DNA of 64,000 bases from the NCBI RefSeq assembly GCF_001886695.1, contig NZ_CP018098.1, positions 124,001 through 188,000 of the forward strand, written 5' to 3'. Below the pieces are notes generated by a model. It made no database searches, was not told the DNA's origin, and saw only the letters and a program-made list of their open reading frames with translations. Made by a program: the position numbers and the translations under genes. Source of the stretch: Aurantiacibacter gangjinensis. Lineage in GTDB: Bacteria > Pseudomonadota > Alphaproteobacteria > Sphingomonadales > Sphingomonadaceae. Positions 54,077-62,497 of the stretch are shown here, in pieces (within the stretch, counting starts at the first letter, position 1; each line of letters begins with the position of its first letter).

Positions 54077-54636
54077 TGCGGATTCCGGCTATTTTCGCAG
54101 CTGCTGGTCTGGCCGCATCGACACTCACGGCCTGCACTGTTGACCAGGCCAGGTCACCAGAACCGCTTGCCCAAATCGATCCTACCGCGCTGCGCAGCAC
54201 GATGGTAGAGCAGATGGAAGGTGAATGGGTCGGCACCTTCCGTCGTTTCGGCCCCGATGGGCTACTTCAGTCCGAGTTGCCGTCGCGCATAATCGTGCGC
54301 TTCCCTGCAAACGATGCGCGCGGAGAATATCACCAGACCAACATCTTGACGCTGGAAACTGGCGAGGAACAACGCGTCGACAGTTTTGGACGTTGGGATG
54401 ACAATGTGTTGCGCTTCACCAATGAACGGCTCGAAGGCAGCTATTTTCTGCTGCCCGAAGATCCGACCGGGCGTACGAGCGTGCTATTGATGCGCTTCAC
54501 CGACGGGTCGGGGCTGGAGATTTCCGAGATTATCACGCTGTCTGCGGATGGCCAGCAGCGACACAGGGTGGCGCAGTTCTTTCGCAACGGCGATCTGCTG
54601 CGCCGTACGCTGGTAGATGAAGCAAGGGCACGCTGA
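54073..54636 (+). CDS. Lipocalin-like lipoprotein of unknown function
   Basis: The 187-residue protein has a lipoprotein signal (AGLAASTLTACTVD, lipobox LTAC) and a beta-rich mature part with motifs such as MVEQMEGEWVGTFRRFG and LSADGQQRHRVAQFFRNGDL. This resembles DUF3598-like or lipocalin-type folds that bind hydrophobic ligands, which I infer only from pattern. It starts with an ATGA overlap with the NTF2-like gene and is the last gene of the operon. Two hairpins and an AT-rich stretch follow. Confidence 0.65.
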   Translation: MMRIPAIFAAAGLAASTLTACTVDQARSPEPLAQIDPTALRSTMVEQMEGEWVGTFRRFGPDGLLQSELPSRIIVRFPANDARGEYHQTNILTLETGEEQRVDSFGRWDDNVLRFTNERLEGSYFLLPEDPTGRTSVLLMRFTDGSGLEISEIITLSADGQQRHRVAQFFRNGDLLRRTLVDEARAR

Positions 54637-54648
54637 GAATTAATTACG

Positions 54649-54693
54649 TCAAGGTTTTCGATTACCTTGAGATGAAGACTTTTATAAAAGTCT
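54649..54693. repeat. Two palindromes in an AT-rich stretch after the lipoprotein gene
   Basis: TCAAGGT-N8-ACCTTGA (54649-54670) and the perfect 18-base palindrome AGACTTTTATAAAAGTCT (54676-54693) follow the operon closely. The second is followed by a TATTAAAA run. They may terminate transcription; the local AT content is much higher than in the rest of the window. Confidence 0.5.
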
Positions 54694-54832
54694 ATTAAAA
54701 ATCAAGCAATCGCTTCAACAAGGAAAAGCATGTTAATGATGAATTTCATCTGAAGCTGCATCTTCTTACACGACTATGCAGCCTGATCTTCTCACCGCAG
54801 CATATCCATTTGATCAGAACAGGTTGGAAGTT

Positions 54833-54994
54833 TTAGATACCACCGACGCCATCCAGGTCTATGCCGACGCGATCAACATCAACGGAGCCGGGGAAGAGCG
54901 CTTCTTCCGCGGCGGCGGGCTGACCGGGCCGGTCTATAACGGCAATGAGCAGTACGGTGCGACCTACCAGCTGGGAGCGCGCATCCGCTTCTGA
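54833..54994 (+). pseudogene. C-terminal remnant of a lost TonB-dependent receptor
   Basis: The frame encodes DTTDAIQVYADAININ, then GEERFFRGGGLTGPVYNGNE, and ends YQLGARIRF with a terminal Phe, the pattern of the last beta strands of a TonB-dependent receptor. It is not part of a longer receptor: the sequence upstream is AT-rich and not receptor-like. It is not a copy of the receptor end at 49363. It is therefore a gene remnant. A small open frame with an ATG at 54776 runs through it but is not a likely gene. Confidence 0.7.
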
Positions 54995-55011
54995 TGACCA
55001 AGTATGATCGA

Positions 55012-55046
55012 ATGATTGGCGGCGCTCTGTGGGTGTCGCCAATCAT
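55012..55046 (+). terminator. Hairpin after the TonB receptor remnant
   Basis: ATGATTGGCG (55012-55021) and CGCCAATCAT (55037-55046) form a perfect 10-base stem with a 15-base loop. It follows the remnant by 17 bases, as a terminator of the original receptor gene would. Only a short T-run follows. Confidence 0.5.
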
Positions 55047-55197
55047 CGCTTTGCGCGCAGCGAGCTTTTGTTATGAGCCACTGTGCATGAGACATGTCGA
55101 GGACACGATAGAGCAGCGTGCTCGGCTAAGCGGCAGCGCCGTACTCGCGAGGGAAAAAGGCTAGGCGAATGAAACCGACGGCACGGGACACCGCGGA

Positions 55198-56739
55198 ATG
55201 ACACCTGTGACAGCGTTGCAGAAGGACAAGGGCGGGCTTTCCAAACGGCGTGTGATCGGATTGATCGCCGGGCCGGCGGCATTTCTTGCAATCCATCTCA
55301 TCGGTGTGCCGGCAGGTCTCGAAGCAATGTATGCGGACCCGGCGGCGGACGATTTGCCGGGCTCGCCCCTGCAAGCATGGACTGTCTTCTCGCTGCTCGT
55401 CTTGATGGCGATCTGGTGGGTGAGCGAAGCCATCCCCATCGCTGTTACCGCGCTGCTTCCCATGGTTGTGCTGCCCGTTGGACAGGTGGCCCCGCTCGCC
55501 GATGTGGCCGGCGCTTACCTGCATCCGATCGTTGTGCTTCTGCTTGGCGGTTTCATCATCGCCAAGGCAATCGAGCGATGGGGTCTGCACGAACGGATCG
55601 CGCTTGGCACGCTGTCGCATTTCGGCGGCAGGCGGAAAGCGCTTCTGGCCGGCTTCATGGCGACCGCCGCTTTGCTGTCCATGTGGATTTCCAACACCGC
55701 CACGGCCATCATGCTTGTGCCCATCGCGCTGTCCATCGCGGTGACCCTTGCCGACGACGATGAAGAGAATGCCGGTCGCTTCACGATCCTCCTGCTGCTC
55801 GGCATTGCGTGGGCATGTTCGATAGGCGGGCTCGGCACCTATATCGGCACGCCGACCAACCTCCTGGTGAAGGACGCGGTCGAGCGGAGCACGGGCGAGG
55901 AGATCGGCTTCGTCACCTGGATGGCGCTGGGCGTTCCGGCCGTCCTCGTTCTCGTCCCATTGGCATGGTGGCTGCTATCGCGCTTCGAGGGCGCAAAGTC
56001 CGATGTGTCGCAGGATACGGCGGACAAGGTCGCGGGAATGATCGACCGGAAGGTCGCGGCGCTCGGCCCGATGAGCGTGGCGGAAAAGCGCGTCATCGGC
56101 ATGTTCGCATTCATCGCCTCGCTCTGGATATTCGGCATTCCGCTGCGCGAACTCGAGATCGGCGGCGTCCAGCCACTGTCCGGTCTGTCCGACAGCGTGG
56201 CGGCCATTATCGGCGTGGTGCTGTGCTTCCTTATCCCGGCAGGAGACCGGTCCGATCGGGCTGCAAGGCTGCTCGACTGGAAGACGGCCGAATCCATCCC
56301 CTGGGGCGTGGTGCTGCTGTTCGGCGGCGGCATGGCGCTGGCCGGAGCGATGCGGTATTCCGGAATGAGCGCATGGCTGGGCGGCGAGCTTGCCATCATC
56401 GGTACCTTGCCAGTCATCCTGCTGATCGCGCTGGTCACCTTGCTCATCATCTTTCTGACAGAAATCACCTCCAACGTCGCTACGGCGGCAGCGACCATGC
56501 CGGTGCTGATCGCCGTGGGCGAAGCGAGCGACATCGATGTCGCGCTGCTCGCCGCGCCGGTTGCGCTTGCGGCAAGCTGCGCCTTCATGCTGCCCATGGC
56601 GACGGGGCCGAATGCGGTGATCTATGCCAGCGGCAAGATTTCGCTGGAGCAGATGGCGAGGGCCGGGTTCCGCCTGAATCTGCTGGCGAGCGTGGCGATC
56701 ATCGCGCTGTCCTATTTCCTGGCACCGCTGGTCTTCTAG
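55198..56739 (+). CDS. SLC13 (DASS) family carboxylate/anion transporter
   Basis: The 513-residue membrane protein has about 12 hydrophobic segments and SLC13 landmarks: MWISNTATAIMLVPIA with an SNT motif, GGLGTYIGTPTNLLVKD, and the later TEITSNVATAAATMPVL with its second SNxT-like motif, then LPMATGPNAVIYASG. Members carry di- and tricarboxylates or sulfate with Na+. The substrate is unclear. The ATG at 55198 has no strong ribosome-binding site. It may serve the neighbouring accessory module, as a carboxylate would be a plausible breakdown product, but this is inference. It is convergent with dnaE2. Confidence 0.85.
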   Translation: MTPVTALQKDKGGLSKRRVIGLIAGPAAFLAIHLIGVPAGLEAMYADPAADDLPGSPLQAWTVFSLLVLMAIWWVSEAIPIAVTALLPMVVLPVGQVAPLADVAGAYLHPIVVLLLGGFIIAKAIERWGLHERIALGTLSHFGGRRKALLAGFMATAALLSMWISNTATAIMLVPIALSIAVTLADDDEENAGRFTILLLLGIAWACSIGGLGTYIGTPTNLLVKDAVERSTGEEIGFVTWMALGVPAVLVLVPLAWWLLSRFEGAKSDVSQDTADKVAGMIDRKVAALGPMSVAEKRVIGMFAFIASLWIFGIPLRELEIGGVQPLSGLSDSVAAIIGVVLCFLIPAGDRSDRAARLLDWKTAESIPWGVVLLFGGGMALAGAMRYSGMSAWLGGELAIIGTLPVILLIALVTLLIIFLTEITSNVATAAATMPVLIAVGEASDIDVALLAAPVALAASCAFMLPMATGPNAVIYASGKISLEQMARAGFRLNLLASVAIIALSYFLAPLVF

Positions 56740-56756
56740 CGACACCTTGCCAAGGG

Positions 56757-59700
56757 TCAGTGGAAGTCGCGCGAGCGCGGGATGACGCTGACATCGCGCG
56801 GGTGGCGACCCGTGTTCGATGGCCATGATCCCTGCAGCGGTTTTACCACGTGGTCGGCGCGGGCGAGATCGGGTTTGAGCATGTCGTCCGACAGCAGCGA
56901 CAGCTTGGCCGTATCGTCGTGCATCTCGCGCGCGACGACATGGATCACATCCTCGTCCATCTGCACCGTGCCGTGCACGCGCATCAGCCGCGCGCCCATG
57001 ATAACCTTGCGATTGGCCTCCATCGCATCGGGCCAGACGACCAGATTGATGACCCCGCTTTCATCCTCCAGCGTGATGAACACCACGCCCTTGGCGCTGC
57101 CAGGCCGCTGGCGGATCAGCACGACGCCCGCCACCGATACGCGCTGGTTGAACCGGCAGGCGCGAAGGTCCGCCGCGCGGGTGAAGCCGCGCGCGGTATA
57201 ATGTTCGCGCAGAAAGCCCATCGGGTGCCCCTTCAGCGACAGGCGCGTGGTCTGGTAATCGGCGACGACATGTTCGCTCAGCGGCATGGCGGGCAGCAAT
57301 ACAGGCACATCCTCGCCCTCGTCACGGGCATCGGCATGGGTGAATAGCGGCAGGTCGGGCGCGTTCTTCAGCGCGCGCGCATCCCACAGCGCATCGCGGC
57401 GATCCTTGCCCATGGAGCGGAAGGCATCGGCCGCGGCCAGCAGGTTGATCGGTCTTGTGCCCAGCCGCGCCCTGGTGCGCAGTGCTTCGACATCGGCAAA
57501 AGGCGATGTGCGCGCGGATAGCAGCTTTGCCGCGTCAACTTCCGCCAACCCGTCCACCTGCCGCAGGCCGAGGCGCAGCACCAGTTGCCGCTGGCCATCC
57601 ACCATTTGCCATTCCACCGTATTGTCCCAGTCCGACATATTCACATCGGGGGCCAGCACCTTCACCCCGTGCTCTCGCGCATCGCGCACGATCTGTGCCG
57701 GGGCGTAAAAGCCCATGGGCTGCGAATTGAGGAGGCCGCAGGCGAAGATCGCCGGGTGGTAATGCTTGATCCAGCTCGACACGTAGACGAGGTGGGCAAA
57801 GCTTGCTGCGTGGCTTTCGGGAAAGCCGTATTCGCCGAACCCTTCGATCTGGCTGAAGCAGCGGGCGGCAAAATCGGGATCGTAGCCGCGTTCGATCATG
57901 CGGCCGACCATTCTTTCCTTGTGCTCCGATACACCGCCGCGATTGCGGAATGTCGCCATCGCGCGGCGCAACTGGTTCGCCTCCCGCGGGCTGAAGCGCG
58001 CCGCGACCATGGCGATCTTCATCGCCTGTTCCTGAAAGATCGGCACGCCCAGCGTGCGTTTCAGAATATTGCGCAATTCGTCCGGTGGGCCATGCTCGGG
58101 CGCGGGTTCAGGGTAGAACGGCTCCTCTCGTCCCTTGCGCCGCTTGAGATAGGGGTGGACCATATCGCCCTGGATCGGCCCGGGTCGCACGATGGCAACC
58201 TGGATCACGAGGTCGTAAAACGTCTTCGGCCGCAGGCGTGGCAGCATGTTCATCTGCGCGCGGCTTTCCACCTGGAACACGCCCAGCGAATCGCCCCTTT
58301 GCAGCATGGCGTAGACGTTCTGGTCCTCCTGCTCGATGCTGGCGAGCGTGTGGGTCTCGCCGCAATGGGCCTGCAGCAGATCGAAGCATTTGCGGATGCA
58401 GGTGAGCATGCCGAGCGCCAGCACATCGATCTTCATGATGCCCAGCGCATCGATATCGTCCTTGTCCCATTCGATGAAACTGCGATCGGGCATGGCGCCA
58501 TTGCCGATGGGCACGACCTGCGTCAGCGGGCTGCGGGTGAGGATGAAGCCGCCGACATGCTGGCCCAGATGGCGCGGCTTGCCGATCAGCTGGTTGGCCA
58601 GCGCGATCACACGGCGCAGATGCGGGTCCGACAGGTCCAGCCCGGCCTCGCTCTCGGCGCGCTCCTCGTTCACTTCGGAGCCCCAGCTGCCCCATACCGT
58701 TTTCGCCATGGCGCCGGTTACATCTTCGGACAGGCCCATCACCTTGCCCACTTCGCGGATCGCCATGCGCGGGCGGTAATGGACGATGGTTGCGCACAGG
58801 CCGGCACGTTCGCGCCCGTAATGCTCGTAAATGTGCTGGATCACTTCCTCGCGCCGCTCATGCTCGAAATCGACGTCGATATCGGGCGGCTCCTTGCGCT
58901 CTTCGGAGATGAAGCGTTCGAACAGCAGATCGGTCGTCGCCGGGTCGACGGCAGTGATTTCGAGGCAATAGCAGACCGCGCTGTTGGCCGCAGAGCCGCG
59001 CCCCTGGCACAATATGCCCAGCGAGCGGGCATGCTGCACGATATCGTAGATGGTGATGAAATAGCGCGCGATATCCATCTTCGCGATCAGATGCAGTTCG
59101 CGCGCAATGGCTGCATGGACCTTTTCCGGAATGCCATCGGGGTAGCGTTTTGTCGCCCCTTCCCATGAAAGTTTCGCCAGGTGGTCATCCGGCGTGGTGC
59201 CGGGCGCCAGGTCGAGATCGGGATATTCGTATTGCAGGTCGCCAAGGTCGAAGCCGATGCTGTCTGCAATGGCGCGGGTTTCGGCAATGGCATGCGGCCA
59301 TTCGGCAAACAGGCGCTGCATCTCCTGCGGTGGTTTGAGGTGCCGCTCGCCATTCTGTTCCAGCAGGGCGCCGGCATCGGCAATCGTGCATTTCTCCCGG
59401 ATGCACGCCATCACGTCGGCCAGCGGACGGCTGGCGGGTTCATGATAAAGCACATCGTTGGTGGCGACGATTTGCAGGCGATGCGCCCGCGCCAGCGCGT
59501 CCAGCCGGTTGATGCGCGCCCGGTCGTCTCCGCGATAGAGGCGGCTTGCCGCGATGTGCGACAGGGCCGGCATGTCTCGCACCAAAGCAGGCAGATCATG
59601 CGCAAAGCCATCCAGATCTTCCGGCGGAAGGGCGATCAGCACCATGTCCTGCGGCGACTGGCCGACCGCACCTGCCACCATCTCCAGCGTCAGGTCGCAG

Positions 59701-60113
59701 GCATCCTTATCCTGCCATTTGCCATCCACGCTCCGCATCTTGGCGGCGGACAGCATGGCGGTGAGGCGGCCATAACCTTCGCGCGTGCGCGGATAGGCGA
59801 GGAATTCGCGCTGCGGCTGCCCGTCATGCACCATGGTAACGAGGCGGCAGCCGACCAGCGGGCGCTGGCGGATATTGCGCATCTCGGTCCAGTGCCGCAC
59901 CGCGCCCGCCATGGAATTGCGATCCGCAATGCCCAGCGTATCGTAGCCCATCGCATAGGCGGTGACGGCGTAATCGACTGCATCGGATGCCCCGCGCAGG
60001 AAGGAAAAGCAGCTGGCCAGGCCCAGCTCTACATAGGGGGAGGGGGGCAGCGGGCTGCGGCTGCCATCGTCGAGGATCGTGCGCTTGTCGGGTGTGAGCG
60101 GAGCATCGGGCAT
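56757..60113 (-). CDS. dnaE2: Error-prone DNA polymerase DnaE2 (ImuC)
   Basis: The 1118-residue C-family polymerase has an N-terminal PHP domain (ELGLASCFSFLRGASDAVDY), a palm with the catalytic acidic motif PPDIDVDFEHERREEV, a finger region including MAIREVGKVMGLSEDV and QHVGGFILTRSPL, a later SHAASFAHLVYVSSW, and a C-terminal OB-fold region (RVSVAGVVLIRQRPGSAKGV). It performs translesion synthesis with ImuB. It is the third gene of the imuA-imuB-dnaE2 operon; its start is 7 bases after the imuB stop. Confidence 0.95.
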   Translation of the reverse strand: MPDAPLTPDKRTILDDGSRSPLPPSPYVELGLASCFSFLRGASDAVDYAVTAYAMGYDTLGIADRNSMAGAVRHWTEMRNIRQRPLVGCRLVTMVHDGQPQREFLAYPRTREGYGRLTAMLSAAKMRSVDGKWQDKDACDLTLEMVAGAVGQSPQDMVLIALPPEDLDGFAHDLPALVRDMPALSHIAASRLYRGDDRARINRLDALARAHRLQIVATNDVLYHEPASRPLADVMACIREKCTIADAGALLEQNGERHLKPPQEMQRLFAEWPHAIAETRAIADSIGFDLGDLQYEYPDLDLAPGTTPDDHLAKLSWEGATKRYPDGIPEKVHAAIARELHLIAKMDIARYFITIYDIVQHARSLGILCQGRGSAANSAVCYCLEITAVDPATTDLLFERFISEERKEPPDIDVDFEHERREEVIQHIYEHYGRERAGLCATIVHYRPRMAIREVGKVMGLSEDVTGAMAKTVWGSWGSEVNEERAESEAGLDLSDPHLRRVIALANQLIGKPRHLGQHVGGFILTRSPLTQVVPIGNGAMPDRSFIEWDKDDIDALGIMKIDVLALGMLTCIRKCFDLLQAHCGETHTLASIEQEDQNVYAMLQRGDSLGVFQVESRAQMNMLPRLRPKTFYDLVIQVAIVRPGPIQGDMVHPYLKRRKGREEPFYPEPAPEHGPPDELRNILKRTLGVPIFQEQAMKIAMVAARFSPREANQLRRAMATFRNRGGVSEHKERMVGRMIERGYDPDFAARCFSQIEGFGEYGFPESHAASFAHLVYVSSWIKHYHPAIFACGLLNSQPMGFYAPAQIVRDAREHGVKVLAPDVNMSDWDNTVEWQMVDGQRQLVLRLGLRQVDGLAEVDAAKLLSARTSPFADVEALRTRARLGTRPINLLAAADAFRSMGKDRRDALWDARALKNAPDLPLFTHADARDEGEDVPVLLPAMPLSEHVVADYQTTRLSLKGHPMGFLREHYTARGFTRAADLRACRFNQRVSVAGVVLIRQRPGSAKGVVFITLEDESGVINLVVWPDAMEANRKVIMGARLMRVHGTVQMDEDVIHVVAREMHDDTAKLSLLSDDMLKPDLARADHVVKPLQGSWPSNTGRHPRDVSVIPRSRDFH

Positions 60114-60119
60114 GGCGGC

Positions 60120-61706
60120 CTACGCATCCAGCCCGTGGACATACCAGCGCGTCGTATCGCCGCGACCGTCACCTGCCACACCTTCGCGGTAGAGCCAGAA
60201 GCGGCAGCCTTCGCTATCTTCGACATGGTAATAATCGCGCAGGCGGGCACTCGATTTCTCACGCCACCATTCAGGCGCGATGCGCTCCGGCCCGGCGGAG
60301 CGGGCAATGTCGTGCAGCTTGCGCCGCCAGCGGAAACGGGCGGGCGGGCCATCGGGCACGGCGTGCACCACTTCAGCGATTTCCGGCCTGTCGAGCAGGC
60401 GCAGCGGCCCTGCCACGCGGCGGTGGACAGCGCGCGGCGCGGCTGCGGTGTCCGGCGAATAAGGCACCAGCCTTTCACCGCGTTCCGGCATATGGCTGCC
60501 TTGTCGTATGGGCTGGAGAACGTGGCGCGGGCCGAGGCGCGCGATCAGCCGGTCGATCATGCGCGCAAAGGCGACATCGCTGCGGGCCTTGCCTGTCAGA
60601 TCGGCCTGCTGGGCATCCAGATCCTCGCTATCGGTTGCTTCGAGGCAAGCCGCCTCGATCCCGAAGCCGGGGTCGATCGTGTCGAGCTTGCCATCGAACA
60701 GGGGCACCAGGTCTGCCGGATCGCGGCTGGCGCGGCTGGTGCGCGCCTCGGCATGGTAAGCCTGCCCGTCCACCCGATAGGCGGTAAAGCGCAAGATCCG
60801 TGCGCCCCGGCCTTTCGCCTCCAGCACCTGCACAAGGTCATCGGCCAGGTCGCCCAGAACCTGTTCCAGCCCGGCCAGATCGCCCAGCGGCTCCGCCAGG
60901 CGGCGCAGCGCGCGCAAGGGACGGCGGATTTCCGGCGAGACGAGCAATTCCTTCTGCCGCCCGGTCGCCTGGTCCAGCCGCATGACCGGATTGGCGGACA
61001 GGGCCTCTATCTTGCGAAAGCGGCGCACCAGCGCCTCGCGCGGCATGGCAGCAAGTGCGCCCACGGTCTTGAGGCCGAGGCGGCGCAGCAGCAGGACAGT
61101 GTCCGCATCGAGGCGCAATGCGGCAACCGGCAATGGGTCCAGCATAGGCTGGATGGCATCGGCGGGGCAGATTGTCGGCGCGGCATCGCCATAGCGGGCG
61201 AGCGCCCATGCCGCGCCGATCGTGGGTGCCGCCGCGATTTGCGCGGTCAGGCCGAGCGCGGCGAAACGCGCGCGCATCTCCTCCAGCATTGCCGCCTCGC
61301 CGCCATGCAGGTGCTCCGATCCGGTCGTGTCGAGCAGCAGCCCGTCCATGCCGTCCACTTGCGACCACGGGCACCAGCGCCGCACCCAGCGCGCCAGCAT
61401 GGCAAGGTCTGCGGTATCGGCGGCTTCCTCTGCATCCTCCACCCGCAGATCGGGCACCAGCGCGCGCATGTCGGTAACCCGCGCGCCGCGCTTCAGGCCC
61501 AGCGCCAGCGCCGCCTTGCCGAGATCGTGGATGACCGGCCCGTGCGCGCCCTCGCGTGCGAGCACGAGCGGGCCATCAGGAGCGCGAGGCGGCGGTTCGG
61601 ATGAAGCTGCCGGTGATGGTATTGCCGGCGCGGTGGCGCGCCTCCCCAGCCAGCGCTGGATCGCGAAATGCGGGAACCTGATGGAGACGATGCGCCGCGC
61701 GGTCAT
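60120..61706 (-). CDS. imuB: ImuB, Y-family polymerase-like mutagenesis protein
   Basis: The 528-residue protein starts MTARRIVSIRFPHFAIQRW. It has a Y-family fold (VDGMDGLLLDTTGSEHLHGG, IAAAPTIGAAWALARYG, LRRLGLKTVGALAAMPREAL) and a C-terminal extension ending in the family's W-R-YHVEDSEGCRFWLYREG pattern. ImuB lacks the catalytic acids of true polymerases and instead brings DnaE2 to the beta clamp. The start ATG at 61706 lies inside imuA, overlapping its end by 131 bases, which is more than a simple coupling overlap. Confidence 0.9.
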   Translation of the reverse strand: MTARRIVSIRFPHFAIQRWLGRRATAPAIPSPAASSEPPPRAPDGPLVLAREGAHGPVIHDLGKAALALGLKRGARVTDMRALVPDLRVEDAEEAADTADLAMLARWVRRWCPWSQVDGMDGLLLDTTGSEHLHGGEAAMLEEMRARFAALGLTAQIAAAPTIGAAWALARYGDAAPTICPADAIQPMLDPLPVAALRLDADTVLLLRRLGLKTVGALAAMPREALVRRFRKIEALSANPVMRLDQATGRQKELLVSPEIRRPLRALRRLAEPLGDLAGLEQVLGDLADDLVQVLEAKGRGARILRFTAYRVDGQAYHAEARTSRASRDPADLVPLFDGKLDTIDPGFGIEAACLEATDSEDLDAQQADLTGKARSDVAFARMIDRLIARLGPRHVLQPIRQGSHMPERGERLVPYSPDTAAAPRAVHRRVAGPLRLLDRPEIAEVVHAVPDGPPARFRWRRKLHDIARSAGPERIAPEWWREKSSARLRDYYHVEDSEGCRFWLYREGVAGDGRGDTTRWYVHGLDA

Positions 61707-62331
61707 ATTGCACCAGCCACTTGCCGGGTTTGGCATCGCGCGCGCGGAACAGTTCGGCATGCCATCGCGGCAAACCCGGAGCATTCGCATCGTGCGGGTG
61801 CGGTGCGGACGGAGCCGATAGCACCCGCCAGCGCTGGCGGGCGGCGGACAGGTCGGCCTGGGCATTGTAGCGCAGCAGGAAAACCGGCACGCCCTGCCGC
61901 TCTGCGCGCATGGCCAGCCGCTTGCTGGCGGTAAAATCCAGCACGGCGGGATTGCCCCATGCTTCCCCGATAATGGCGGCGAGCGAGTTGCATCTCAGCC
62001 CTTCCTCCATCGCCCAGAGCAGGTCGCGCGTATTGCGCGAGCAGGCCAGCACCAGCCGGTCCACCCCGCAGCCAAACCTCTCGCAGCCCTGGCCGAAAGG
62101 GCGGCCTTTCTCGAGCGAGACCATGCGTTCCTGAATCCACAGCACGCGCCCCTCGCGCGGGGTTTGCGCCAGCGCGAAACCGGCCGCGCCCGCATCTTGC
62201 GGACCGGCAAAGATCTCCACCGACCGCGCCGGGGAGGACGGCAGTGCATTGCCGGGAAAATCCGCCTCCCGGTCATGGAGAATATCCGCATTGTCATTCG
62301 AGATCACAGGCATTTCGGGCACGTGTTCCAT
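61576..62331 (-). CDS. imuA: ImuA, RecA-like mutagenesis protein
   Basis: The 251-residue protein is the first gene of the SOS mutagenesis cassette. It has RecA/SulA-like patterns: SVEIFAGPQDAGAAGFALA, GRVLWIQERMVSLEKGRP, RLVLACSRNTRDLLWAMEEG, AAIIGEAWG and LDFTASKRLAMRAERQGVP. Its C-terminal 43 codons overlap the start of imuB in another frame. The ATG at 62331 is placed 19 bases after a GTTC-N7-GTTC SOS box. Confidence 0.9.
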   Translation of the reverse strand: MEHVPEMPVISNDNADILHDREADFPGNALPSSPARSVEIFAGPQDAGAAGFALAQTPREGRVLWIQERMVSLEKGRPFGQGCERFGCGVDRLVLACSRNTRDLLWAMEEGLRCNSLAAIIGEAWGNPAVLDFTASKRLAMRAERQGVPVFLLRYNAQADLSAARQRWRVLSAPSAPHPHDANAPGLPRWHAELFRARDAKPGKWLVQYDRAAHRLHQVPAFRDPALAGEARHRAGNTITGSFIRTAASRS

Positions 62332-62349
62332 TCAGAGAATCGCACCGAT

Positions 62350-62364
62350 GTTCATCATATGTTC
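62350..62364. promoter_or_regulatory. LexA/SOS box GTTC-N7-GTTC upstream of imuA
   Basis: GTTCATCATATGTTC is an exact match to the alphaproteobacterial LexA box GTTC-N7-GTTC. It sits 19-33 bases upstream of the imuA start codon. It predicts DNA-damage induction of the whole imuA-imuB-dnaE2 operon. Confidence 0.85.
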
Positions 62365-62449
62365 CATTGTAGCTCTGTCGCTTTCACAGAGTCAACGCGC
62401 CTATGAAAACGGCACCGGCGCGAGGTCGCACCGATGCCGCCAAACCATG

Positions 62450-62490
62450 AAAAATCCGCCCGCGCCGCTGGATGCACCCGGCGCGGGCGG
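62450..62490 (-). terminator. Terminator of the unknown exported protein gene
   Basis: CCGCCCGCGCC (62456-62466) pairs perfectly with GGCGCGGGCGG (62480-62490), with a 13-base loop. On the minus strand it follows the stop at 62498 and is followed by ATTTTTC. It fits an intrinsic terminator. Confidence 0.8.
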
Positions 62491-62497
62491 CTGCGCT

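Noticed and set aside
57585-61604. Plus-strand frames of 527 and 807 codons
   Set aside because: They are antisense to dnaE2 and imuB and are shadows of their codon bias.
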